Below, one piece after another: positions 7,523 to 15,407 of a DNA stretch of 64,000 nucleotides. The notes beneath the pieces are model-generated. The model did no database searches. It was not told where the DNA came from and was given only the letters and a program-made list of their open reading frames with translations. The first letter of the stretch is position 1. Every line of letters starts with the position of its first letter. This stretch comes from SLRI01 sp964460465 (GTDB lineage: Bacteria; Pseudomonadota; Alphaproteobacteria; Geminicoccales; Geminicoccaceae): NCBI GenBank assembly GCA_964460465.1, contig CAYWSB010000007.1, forward strand, positions 5,254-69,253. The letters run 5' to 3'. A program made the translations under genes and the position numbers.

Positions 7523-8376
7523 CAGTGCTCGACCAGGAGCGCCAGCCTGGTCTTGTCGTACTCGCCGGGCCGCACCGGCACGAAGGCGCTCCAGCCCAGC
7601 GCCCGCAGCAGCGCCCGGCCCGCGGGGTCGTGCGCCCAGCCGCAGACGGCCCGGCCCAGCCCGGCCAGATGCGCGTCGCCCAGGCGGCCGTGGGCGACCA
7701 GGAGGATGCCGGGGATCGCCGGGGTCGCGAACTTGCGCTCCAGCTCGAGGGCGGGGAACAGCGCCACCTGGCTGAGGGCGAAGCCCGGCAGCGCACAGGC
7801 CGCCGCCGCGTCGCTGGCCACGGCGTGCAGGCAGGCCGTCTTGGTGCGATGAAAGCTCAGGCGCACGCCGTCCGGCCCGGCCAGGCCCTCGCGCTGGAGC
7901 TCGTGCTGGACCAGCTGGGCCACCGCCGACAGCCGCGGCGGCACCGCCACCGTCCGGCCGCGCAGGTCGGCGAACCCCTCGACCCGCCGGGCGGCGGGCG
8001 CCACCACGATGCCGGCCAGATCCTCGCGCAGCCGGCCGAGCGGCCGGTAGTCCTGGACCTCCGTGGCGTCGGCGTAGAGGAAGGGATGCAAGAGCGCCAC
8101 GTCGTAGTGGCCGGCGAGCAGCAGCTGGCGGAACGGCGGGAAGGTGCTCTTGGTCCGCAGGCTCACCGGCCGCCCGCAGAGCTCCGCCAGCGCCGTCGCC
8201 AGCGGTCCGAACTGCCGGCCGATCTGCAGCGCCGGCAGATAGGGGAAGATGCCGAGCACCAGCGGCTCGACCGGGCGCTCGCCGGCCGCGGCCGTGCCCG
8301 GCGCGGCGATGCCGAGACCGAGCGCAGCGAGCTGCCGAAGGACGCCCCGCCGGGCGACCGGGGTGCCGTTGCCCAT
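7522..8376 (-). CDS. PhnD-like periplasmic substrate-binding protein
   Basis: A 284-residue protein with a Tat-like N-terminus (RRGVLRQLAALGLGIAAPG, AAAGE cleavage region), then a PhnD-type ABC substrate-binding fold: VLGIFPYLPALQIGRQFGPL near the start, DVALLHPFLYADATEV, LRGRTVAVPPRLSAVAQLV, RTKTACLHAVASDAAAAC. The family binds phosphate, phosphite or phosphonates. No ABC permease or ATPase gene is nearby. Instead the gene is translationally coupled to the GGDEF-EAL receptor, which suggests a sensory rather than a transport role. The true ligand cannot be told from sequence. Confidence 0.82.
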   Translation of the reverse strand: MGNGTPVARRGVLRQLAALGLGIAAPGTAAAGERPVEPLVLGIFPYLPALQIGRQFGPLATALAELCGRPVSLRTKSTFPPFRQLLLAGHYDVALLHPFLYADATEVQDYRPLGRLREDLAGIVVAPAARRVEGFADLRGRTVAVPPRLSAVAQLVQHELQREGLAGPDGVRLSFHRTKTACLHAVASDAAAACALPGFALSQVALFPALELERKFATPAIPGILLVAHGRLGDAHLAGLGRAVCGWAHDPAGRALLRALGWSAFVPVRPGEYDKTRLALLVEH

Positions 8377-8505
8377 TCGTCTGCCTCCGACCGGCCGGCG
8401 GCCGCGCCCCGAGCTGCGGGCCGCATAACCTCCAGGCGAACATTCAGTGCTTGGACGAAAACTTCAAGAGAATTCGGGCGCCCCCGGCCCCCGGCCCGCG
8501 GCGGC

Positions 8506-9786
8506 TCACCGGTAGACCAGGGTCGGCAGCCACATCGAGAGGGAGGGGATGAAGGTGACGAGGAGCAGCACGACGACCAGCGGCACGAGGAAGGGCAGGG
8601 TCGCGCGCATGCAGACGTCGAAGGGAATGTTGGTCACCTTGGCCAGCACGTAGAGCACGAGGCCGATCGGCGGCGTGAGCAGGCCGATCATCAGGTTGAG
8701 CACCATGATGACGCCGAAATGCACCGGGTCGACGCCGATCTTCATCGCCACCGGGAGGAGGACCGGGACCAGGATGGTGATCGCCGCGATGGTCTCGAGG
8801 AAGCAGCCGGCGACCAGGAGGATGAGGTTCAAGAGCAGGAGGATGATGATCGGGTTGTCGGAGATCAGGAGGACGAGCTCGGCGAACTGCTCGGTCACCC
8901 GGTTGGAGGTCAGGATCCAGGCGAAGATCGAGGCGCCGGCGACGATCAGCATGATCGAGGCCGTGGTCTCGATCGTCTCCATGCTGACCCGGACGAGGCG
9001 GGCCGGGGTCAGCGTGCGGTAGACGAAGAGCCCGAGGATCATCGCCCAGAAGACGGCGGCGATGGCGGCCTCGGTCGGGGTCACCATGCCCGAGAGGATG
9101 CCGCCGACGATGATCACCGGGGTCATCAGCGAGAGGAAGGCACCCTGGAACGCGCGCCAGAGGACGCAGAGGTCGAAGGCGGCGTCGCGGGGATAGTTCC
9201 GCACCCGGGCGTACCAGCCGATCATCACCATGAGCGAGACCGCCATCAGGAGGCCGGGGATGAAGCCCGCGGCGAAGAGCTGGCCGATCGAGGCGTTGGC
9301 CATCACGCCGTAGATGACCATGGGCAGGGATGGCGGGATGATCGGGCCGATGGTCGAGGAGGCCGCGGTGACCCCGACGGAGAAGCCGCGGTCGTAGCCG
9401 GCGTCCCGCATCGCCTTGACCTCGATCGTCCCGAGCCCGCCGGCATCGGCGACGGCGGCCCCCGACATGCCGGCGAAGACGACCGACGCCCCGACATTGA
9501 CGTGGCCGAGCCCGCCCCGCATCCAGCCGACCAGGGCCCGGGCGAAGCCGAAGATGCGGTTGGTGATCCCGGCCGAGTTCATCAGGTTGCCGGCGAGGAT
9601 GAAGAACGGCACGGCGAGCAGCGGGAAGCTGTCGATGCCGTTGACCATGCGGTGCAGCACCACGACGTCCGGCACGTTGCCGGAGGCGAGCACGTAGATC
9701 AGCGAGGCGCCGGCGAGGGCGAAGGCCACCGGCACGCCGATCGCGAGCAGCCCGAAGAAGGCGATGAACAGAAGGGCGATGAACAA
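8506..9786 (-). CDS. dctM: TRAP transporter large permease subunit (DctM)
   Basis: A 426-residue, very hydrophobic protein with about 12 membrane helices. Family landmarks include GVPVAFALAGASLIYVL at the N-terminus, FPLLAVPFFILAGNLMN, SGAAVADAGGLGTIEVKAM, IIPPSLPMVIYGVMAN and LNLMIGLLTPPIGLVLYVL near the C-terminus. DctM is the ion-coupled channel that imports organic acids delivered by DctP. It lies 12 bases after dctQ, in the order dctP-dctQ-dctM, as a complete tripartite system. Confidence 0.95.
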   Translation of the reverse strand: MFIALLFIAFFGLLAIGVPVAFALAGASLIYVLASGNVPDVVVLHRMVNGIDSFPLLAVPFFILAGNLMNSAGITNRIFGFARALVGWMRGGLGHVNVGASVVFAGMSGAAVADAGGLGTIEVKAMRDAGYDRGFSVGVTAASSTIGPIIPPSLPMVIYGVMANASIGQLFAAGFIPGLLMAVSLMVMIGWYARVRNYPRDAAFDLCVLWRAFQGAFLSLMTPVIIVGGILSGMVTPTEAAIAAVFWAMILGLFVYRTLTPARLVRVSMETIETTASIMLIVAGASIFAWILTSNRVTEQFAELVLLISDNPIIILLLLNLILLVAGCFLETIAAITILVPVLLPVAMKIGVDPVHFGVIMVLNLMIGLLTPPIGLVLYVLAKVTNIPFDVCMRATLPFLVPLVVVLLLVTFIPSLSMWLPTLVYR

Positions 9787-9798
9787 CGCGGCCGGCCT

Positions 9799-10341
9799 TC
9801 AAACGTCGCCGGGATAGGGGCTGTTGCCCCGCAGCCGGCCGACCATGGACTGCAGGGTGCGGCCGATCATCAGCAGAAAGCCGATGAAGACGACCCAGTA
9901 GAGCCAGGCCATCGAGAGATCGATCACCGCCATCTTCTGCGCGCCCATCAGGCCGATCATCCGCCAGCCGACCCAGGCGATGTAGCCGAGGAAGGCGATG
10001 GTCAGCGCGTCCACGGCGATCATCAGCCACCGCGAGCCCCGGCGCGAGAGGCGCGTGTGCAGGTACTCGACGGCGATGTGCGCGCGCCTGCGGCAGACCA
10101 TCGCCCCGCCGATGAAGGTCGTGGCGATGAGGAAGTAGCGGGCCGCCTCCTCGGTCCAGCCGAACGAGCTGTTGAGGACGTAGCGGGTGAAGAACTGCAG
10201 GAAGACGACGACGGTGAGCCCCCAGAACACGAGGAAGGCCGGCCAGTCCTCGAGGCCGAACTCCCGCCAGTCGAACGGCGGGTCCGGCACCTCGTCGACA
10301 TGCAGGCTGCCCTCGAGCGGCTGCCGGGGCTCCTCCGCCAT
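9799..10341 (-). CDS. dctQ: TRAP transporter small permease subunit (DctQ)
   Basis: A 180-residue protein with four predicted helices and the DctQ pattern: LVFWGLTVVVFLQFFTRYVLNSSFGWTEE, then FLIATTFIGGAMVCRRRAHIAVEYL. The Arg/His-Ile box after helix 2 is typical. It joins DctM in the inner membrane and helps dock the binding protein. It sits 20 bases after the stop of dctP. Confidence 0.93.
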   Translation of the reverse strand: MAEEPRQPLEGSLHVDEVPDPPFDWREFGLEDWPAFLVFWGLTVVVFLQFFTRYVLNSSFGWTEEAARYFLIATTFIGGAMVCRRRAHIAVEYLHTRLSRRGSRWLMIAVDALTIAFLGYIAWVGWRMIGLMGAQKMAVIDLSMAWLYWVVFIGFLLMIGRTLQSMVGRLRGNSPYPGDV

Positions 10342-10361
10342 CGCCTGTTCCCGCCCGGCGG

Positions 10362-11354
10362 TCAGTCGATCGCCTGCAGCCGGTCGAACTGCTCCCGCGA
10401 CCAGGGCACGCTGTCGCCGACGAGATGCGGGTCGACCACGGCCTTGAAGAGCGAGCGGTCGACGTGGTTGACGGTCGCGCCCATCGCCTCGAAGCCGCTC
10501 ACGAGGTCCTTCTCGGCCTGGAAGATCGCCTCGTTCGAGCGGACCGCCGCCTCCTGGAACACCGCCTCGAAGACCGCCTTGTCCTCGTCGGAGAGCTGGT
10601 TCCAGAGATTGCCGCTGACGATGGTGACCAGGCTCTCGGTGATGTGGCCGGTGAGGTTGATCACGGGGTTGGGCTCGTAGAACTTCTTCGCCTCGATGGT
10701 CGGCAGCGGGTTCTCCTGCGCGTCGACCGTGCCCTGCTGCAGGGCGAGGTAGACCTCGGCGAAGGCGATGGGCGTGGGGTTGGCGCCGACCGCGTTGGGG
10801 AAGAGGACGTAGAGCGGCGCGTCGGGCACGCGGATCTTGAGGCCCGCCATGTCCTCGGGGGTGTTGATGGGGGTCTTCGAGGTGACGTGCCGCTCGCCGT
10901 AGTAGAGCACGGCCGCGACGTGGTGGCCGGTGGCGTCCTCGTAGCCCTTCTTCATCTCCCCCCAGAGGTCGGACTGGGTGTAGGCGACCCAGTGGTCGGC
11001 GTCGCGGAACATGTAGGGTGCGGAGGCGATGGTCATCGGCTCGAACGAGCGCCCGGCGAAGTTCATGCCGGTGTAGATGATGTCCACCGTGCCCAGCGTC
11101 AGGCCCTGGTTGATGTCGGTCTCCTTGCCCAGCGACGAGGCGGGGAAGACCTCCATGGTGTAGCGGCCGTCGGTGCGCGCGGCGATCTCCTCGGCGGCCC
11201 AGAGAGCCGCCTCGTGATAGGCCTCGCTGACCTCGTAGACATGCGCGAACTTGAGCGCCCGCTGTGCGGCGGCGGGGTCGGCATGCAGGGCCACGACGGC
11301 GGCGCCGGCGAGAACGGAGGCCGCCAGCAGGCGGCGGGTGATCGCTGCGATCAT
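10362..11354 (-). CDS. dctP: TRAP transporter periplasmic solute-binding protein (DctP)
   Basis: A 330-residue protein. The start at 11354 was chosen because it is preceded by AGGAGAGG at proper spacing and begins a signal peptide (MIAAITRRLLAASVLAGAAV, AAAQ cleavage). The mature part has DctP features: LKFAHVYEVSEAYHEAALWA, GRYTMEVFPASSLGKE, the AGLKIRVPDAPLY block with the Arg that usually clamps a carboxylate, and LALQQGTVDAQENPL. The ligand is probably a carboxylic acid, exact identity unknown. It is first in the dctPQM operon. Confidence 0.93.
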   Translation of the reverse strand: MIAAITRRLLAASVLAGAAVVALHADPAAAQRALKFAHVYEVSEAYHEAALWAAEEIAARTDGRYTMEVFPASSLGKETDINQGLTLGTVDIIYTGMNFAGRSFEPMTIASAPYMFRDADHWVAYTQSDLWGEMKKGYEDATGHHVAAVLYYGERHVTSKTPINTPEDMAGLKIRVPDAPLYVLFPNAVGANPTPIAFAEVYLALQQGTVDAQENPLPTIEAKKFYEPNPVINLTGHITESLVTIVSGNLWNQLSDEDKAVFEAVFQEAAVRSNEAIFQAEKDLVSGFEAMGATVNHVDRSLFKAVVDPHLVGDSVPWSREQFDRLQAID

Positions 11355-11696
11355 CGCTGTACCTCTCCTGATCGACAAAGGGCCGGACACGGTCAGGCGC
11401 CCGTTGGTGATCCCCCTAGACGATTCTCCCGGCAAAGGGAATTCCTGCCGCGCAACGACCGGCATCCTTCACCGCATCCCGGTGCGCAGGCGAGCCGCGG
11501 CCGGCGGCCGCGGCGAGGCGGCCGGGCGCCGTTGCGATCCGCGCGGGCACATAGTATAGGGCGAACATTGCCGTGCCCCTGCCCGCAGGACGCTCGTGTT
11601 CTGCCAGCAGAGCCGCCGGTGACCGCCCTGCTGCGCGCGCCGCTGCGCAAAGCGACGAAGTCGCCCTCGTCTCGACCTCGCCATGGAGATTGCGCA
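11355..11696. other. Divergent intergenic region between dctP and the Sel1 lipoprotein gene
   Basis: About 340 bases hold the control region of two divergent transcription units. The dctP ribosome site (AGGAGAGG) is at the left end. No convincing sigma-70 pair, operator or small RNA stands out, and the open frames here have no recognisable protein. Confidence 0.4.
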
Positions 11697-12635
11697 TTGG
11701 CAAGTCGCCTCGTCCCGCTGCTCGCCCTTCTGCTGCTCGTCGCCTGCACCCCCAGCGGGGCCTATTGGGGCAGCACGCCGCAGCACATCCGCAGCCAGCT
11801 CGACGCCGCCGACCGCCTCCTGGCGGCCGGCCAGACCACGGCGGCGCGCGAGCGCTTCGACCGGCTGGCCGCCACCGGCCAGCCCGAGGCGCTGATCCGC
11901 GCCGGGCGGGCCTGGCTCGCCGAGCCCGATCCCGATCGCCAGCGGGCGAGCGAGCTCTTCGAGGCGGCCTGGACCCGCAACTCCGAGCGCCGCGACCAGG
12001 CCGGGCTGTGGCTCGCCCGGGCGGTCGCCCCGGACGACCCGGATCGGGCGGTCGAGCTCCTGGAGACCGTGGCCGCCCGCGGCGAGCGCGGGGCCGCCGG
12101 CGAGCTGGCGCGGCTGCTCGCCCAGCGCGATCCCGGCGACCCGCGCATCGTCGGCCTGCTGCGTCGCGCCGCGGCGGAGGACGAGGTCGCGGCCCTGCTC
12201 ACCCTCGCCCGCGACTATCGCGACGAGGAGGCGATCCGCCGGACGCCGCAGCTGCTCGAGGCGCGGCACACCCAGGGCGACGCCTTCGCCGCCAACCACC
12301 TCGCCCGGTTCCACGCCGCGGACGGTCCGGTGCCCGACCAGGAGCTGGAGATCACCTGGCTCCGGCGCGCCGCCGAGCGCGGCCACCCGGCGGCCATGCT
12401 CAACTACGGCCGGGCCCTGCTCGCCGGCGAGGTGGTGGCGCGCGACCAGCGGCGCGGCATCGCCTGGGTCCGCCGGGCGGCCGAGGCCGACAACCCGTGG
12501 GCCCAGCTCGAGCTGGGCCGCCGCCTCGCCCGCGGCGACGGCGTGCCGGGCGACCCGCGGGAAGCCCGGCTTTGGCTGGAACGGGCGGCGGCGCAGGGCA
12601 ACCAGCAGGCCGCGCGGGCCCTGGCCGAGCTCTGA
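11697..12635 (+). CDS. Sel1-repeat lipoprotein
   Basis: A 312-residue lipoprotein. The TTG start at 11697, with GGAG 9 bases upstream, gives a signal peptide LASRLVPLLALLLLVAC ending in a lipobox (LVAC). The rest is alpha-helical repeat: TPR-like units first, then clear Sel1 repeats in the last ~100 residues (AAERGHPAAMLNYGRALLAG, AEADNPWAQLELGRRLARG, AAAQGNQQAARALAEL). Such proteins scaffold envelope complexes, for example AlgK in exopolysaccharide export, but no partner is encoded next to it. The start is uncertain because no ATG or GTG gives a better signal peptide. Confidence 0.75.
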   Translation: MASRLVPLLALLLLVACTPSGAYWGSTPQHIRSQLDAADRLLAAGQTTAARERFDRLAATGQPEALIRAGRAWLAEPDPDRQRASELFEAAWTRNSERRDQAGLWLARAVAPDDPDRAVELLETVAARGERGAAGELARLLAQRDPGDPRIVGLLRRAAAEDEVAALLTLARDYRDEEAIRRTPQLLEARHTQGDAFAANHLARFHAADGPVPDQELEITWLRRAAERGHPAAMLNYGRALLAGEVVARDQRRGIAWVRRAAEADNPWAQLELGRRLARGDGVPGDPREARLWLERAAAQGNQQAARALAEL

Positions 12636-12798
12636 GGCCACCCGCCGGAGACCGGCCGACCGCCCGCCGGCGGCCAGGTGGCGCGGCCGGCCGCGATTGA
12701 CAAGGACCGGCACGACCGCCCATGTTGCGGCGCAAACCGAGGTCGGGAGCCTTGCTGCTGCTGCTGTCGACCCGCACTCGATGGAACCGAGCGAACCC

Positions 12799-14766
12799 AT
12801 GGCAACGGCAGTCGAACGCGCCGCCGACCCCGCCGCCGGCAACGGCAGGCCGGTCGTCATCACCCTGCCCGACGGCAGCGAGCGGCGGTTCGCCGGGACC
12901 ACCACCGGGGCCGAGATCGCCGCCGCCATCGCCAGGAGCCTGGCGAAGCAGGCGCTCGCCGTCGAGGTCGACGGCCAGCTTCGCGACCTCGACTGGCCGA
13001 TCACCGCGGACGCGCGGGTCCGCCTGATCACCGCCCGGGACCCGGAGGCGCTGCCGCTCATCCGCCACGACTGCGCGCACGTCATGGCCGAGGCCGTGCA
13101 GCGCGTCTTCCCGGGCACCAAGGTGACCATCGGCCCGGCGATCGAGAACGGCTTCTACTACGATTTCGCCAGGAACGAGCCCTTCCGCCCCGAGGATCTG
13201 GAGCGGATCGAGGCCGAGATGGCGGCGATCGTGAAGGCGAACCAGCCGTTCCGCCGGGAGCAGGTGAGCCGGGGCGAGGCGCATCGGCGTTTCGCCGAGC
13301 TGGGCGAGACCTACAAGCACGAGCTCCTCGACGCCATCCCGGAGCACGAGCCGGTCACCCTCTACCACCAGGGCACGTGGTTCGACCTCTGCCGCGGGCC
13401 GCACGGGCCCTCGACGGGCCGGATCGGCGCCTTCAAGCTCACCAAGATCGCCGGCTCCTACTGGCGGGGCGACGCCAGGAATGCCCAGCTGCAGCGGATC
13501 TACGGCACCGCCTTCGCGACCCAGGCCGAGCTCGACGCCCATCTGCACCAGCAGGCCGAGGCGGAGCGCCGCGACCACCGCCGGCTCGGCCGCGAGATGG
13601 GCCTCTTCCACATCCAGGAGGAGGCCACGGGCTCGGTCTTCTGGCATCCCAAGGGATGGCGCGTCTGGCAGCAGGTCGAGGGCTACATGCGCCGCCGGCT
13701 GGAGAAGGGCGGCTACCTGGAGGTCAAGACCCCGCAGCTGGTCGACCGGGTGCTCTGGGAGAAGTCCGGGCACTGGGAGAAGTTCCGCGAGCACATGTTC
13801 ACGCTCGCGTCGGAGGAGCGGGTGCTGGCCTTGAAGCCGATGAACTGCCCGTGCCACGTGCAGATCTTCAACCAGTCGCTCAAGAGCTACCGCGAGCTGC
13901 CGCTCAGGATGGCCGAGTTCGGCTCCTGCCACAGGAACGAGCCCTCCGGCGCCCTGCACGGCATCATGCGGGTCCGCGCCTTCACCCAGGACGACGCCCA
14001 CATCTTCTGCACCGAGGACCAGATCACCGCGGAGAGCGTGCGCTTCTGCGAGCTGCTGCAGCAGGTCTACGCCGATTTCGGCTTCACCGACATCCACGTG
14101 AAGTTCTCCGACCGGCCGGCGGTCCGGGCGGGCGAGGACGCCACTTGGGACCGCGCCGAGCAGGCGCTCCGCGACGCCACGGAGGCCGCCGGGCTCGAGA
14201 CCACGCTCAACCCGGGCGAAGGGGCGTTCTACGGCCCCAAGCTCGAGTTCGTGCTCAGGGACGCGATCGGCCGCGACTGGCAGTGCGGCACGCTGCAGGT
14301 GGACTTCGTCCTGCCGGAGCGGCTCGACGCCACCTATGTCGGGTCGGACGGGGCCAAGCACCGCCCGGTGATGCTGCACCGGGCGATCCTCGGCTCGATG
14401 GAGCGGTTCCTCGGCATCCTGATCGAGCACCATGCCGGCAGGCTGCCGCTCTGGCTCGCCCCGGTGCAGGTGGTGGTGGCGACCGTCACCAACGAGGCCG
14501 ACGCCTACGGGGCCGAGGTCGAGGCGGCGCTGAAGGCGGCCGGCATCCGGGTCGAGCTCGACACGCGCAGCGACAAGATCTCCTACAAGGTCCGCGAGCA
14601 CTCGCTGGCCAAGGTGCCGCTGATCATGGCGGTCGGCGGCCGCGAGGCGGCGGCGCGGCAGGTGAGCCTGCGGCGGCTCGGCGGCGAGGCGCAGGAAGTG
14701 CTTTCGCTTGACGCGGCGATCGCCCTGTGTCAGCGAGAATCGACAGCGCCCGATCTGCGCGGTTGA
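12799..14766 (+). CDS. thrS: Threonyl-tRNA synthetase
   Basis: Charges tRNA-Thr with threonine. Domains in order: N-terminal TGS (VVITLPDGSERRFAG), the N2 editing domain with HDCAHVMAEA (HxxxH), and a class II catalytic core with motif 1, the zinc Cys in MNCPCH, motif 2 RMAEFGSCHRNEPSGALHG and motif 3 HRAILGSMERF. The C-terminal anticodon-binding domain follows (LAPVQVVVATVTNEADAYG to LIMAVGGREAAARQVSLR). The ATG at 12799 gives a ~655-residue protein close to the family length. Alternatives are ATG at 12781 and a TTG at 12697, none with a strong ribosome site. infC follows, a common pairing. Confidence 0.95.
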   Translation: MATAVERAADPAAGNGRPVVITLPDGSERRFAGTTTGAEIAAAIARSLAKQALAVEVDGQLRDLDWPITADARVRLITARDPEALPLIRHDCAHVMAEAVQRVFPGTKVTIGPAIENGFYYDFARNEPFRPEDLERIEAEMAAIVKANQPFRREQVSRGEAHRRFAELGETYKHELLDAIPEHEPVTLYHQGTWFDLCRGPHGPSTGRIGAFKLTKIAGSYWRGDARNAQLQRIYGTAFATQAELDAHLHQQAEAERRDHRRLGREMGLFHIQEEATGSVFWHPKGWRVWQQVEGYMRRRLEKGGYLEVKTPQLVDRVLWEKSGHWEKFREHMFTLASEERVLALKPMNCPCHVQIFNQSLKSYRELPLRMAEFGSCHRNEPSGALHGIMRVRAFTQDDAHIFCTEDQITAESVRFCELLQQVYADFGFTDIHVKFSDRPAVRAGEDATWDRAEQALRDATEAAGLETTLNPGEGAFYGPKLEFVLRDAIGRDWQCGTLQVDFVLPERLDATYVGSDGAKHRPVMLHRAILGSMERFLGILIEHHAGRLPLWLAPVQVVVATVTNEADAYGAEVEAALKAAGIRVELDTRSDKISYKVREHSLAKVPLIMAVGGREAAARQVSLRRLGGEAQEVLSLDAAIALCQRESTAPDLRG

Positions 14767-14793
14767 CAAGTCACCGTCCGGGACGCTTTTTCG

Positions 14794-14816
14794 TCGAACG
14801 GCGTTTCGCCGTTCGA
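14794..14816 (+). terminator. Perfect 10-bp hairpin between thrS and infC
   Basis: TCGAACGGCG, loop TTT, CGCCGTTCGA. The T-rich run lies before the stem and only CCATTT follows it, so it is not a clean intrinsic terminator for thrS. It may instead be an attenuator, an RNA-processing site or part of the infC leader. The infC ribosome site (GGAGG) starts 36 bases after the stem. Confidence 0.4.
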
Positions 14817-14869
14817 CCATTTCGCGTAGAACTACTTGCCCTTGAAACAATGGAGGTCGATCACGGCTG

Positions 14870-15394
14870 ATGGCAGTACAAGCAAAAGGCGACGAACACC
14901 GCATCAACGACCGCATCGAGGCCCGCGAGGTCCGGCTGGTCAGCCAAGACGGTGAGATGGTCGGGGTGGTGCCGATAAGGGACGCCCTGATGCGCGCCGA
15001 GGAGGTGGGGCTCGATCTCGTCGAGATCTCGCCGAACGCCACGCCGCCGGTCTGCAAGATCCTCGACTACGGCAAGTTCAAGTACGAGGCGCAGAAGAAG
15101 GCCAACGCCGCCCGGAAGAAGCAGCGGGTCATCGAGGTCAAGGAGATCAAGATGCGCCCCTCGATCGACCAGAACGACTACGGCATCAAGATGAAGAAGG
15201 TGCGGGAGTTCATCGACGAGGGTGACAAGGTCAAGGTCACCATGCGGTTTCGCGGACGCGAGATGGCGCACCAGCACCTGGCCATCAACATCCTCGAGAA
15301 GGTGAAGGAGGAGATGGCCGACGTCGCCAAGGTCGAGCAGTTCCCCAAGCTCGAGGGGCGGCAGATGATCATGGTGATGGCACCGTTGAAGTGA
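14870..15394 (+). CDS. infC: Translation initiation factor IF-3
   Basis: A 174-residue IF-3. N-domain: HRINDRIEAREVRLVSQDGE, LDLVEISPNATPPVCKILDYGKFKYE; lysine-rich linker (AQKKANAARKKQRVIEVKE); C-domain: RPSIDQNDYGIKMKKVREFI and KVTMRFRGREMAHQHLA, ending EGRQMIMVMAPLK. It prevents premature joining of ribosomal subunits and proofreads start codons. An ATG start is used here, although infC genes elsewhere often use AUU or AUC; the nearby ATC at 14860 is out of frame. The genes rpmI and rplT that usually follow infC are absent: the next gene is an aminopeptidase. Confidence 0.96.
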   Translation: MAVQAKGDEHRINDRIEAREVRLVSQDGEMVGVVPIRDALMRAEEVGLDLVEISPNATPPVCKILDYGKFKYEAQKKANAARKKQRVIEVKEIKMRPSIDQNDYGIKMKKVREFIDEGDKVKVTMRFRGREMAHQHLAINILEKVKEEMADVAKVEQFPKLEGRQMIMVMAPLK

Positions 15395-15407
15395 CGGCGC
15401 GGTTTCC

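Noticed and set aside
4961..10680. Very long open frames on the plus strand opposite the GGDEF-EAL and dct genes
   Set aside because: They are mirror frames of high-GC coding sequence on the other strand, with Arg/Gly/Pro/His-rich translations and no domain.
12722..12798. A leader peptide with a run of leucines before thrS
   Set aside because: The run comes from a CTG repeat, the frame has no stop before thrS, and a threonine-rich leader would be expected for thrS control.
12697..12798. TTG at 12697 as the start of thrS
   Set aside because: It would add about 34 residues with no homology and no ribosome site; the TGS domain begins after the ATG at 12799.
14763..14768. TTGACA as a -35 box for infC (and the same hexamer at 12697 for thrS)
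   Set aside because: No acceptable -10 hexamer lies 16-18 bases downstream of either.
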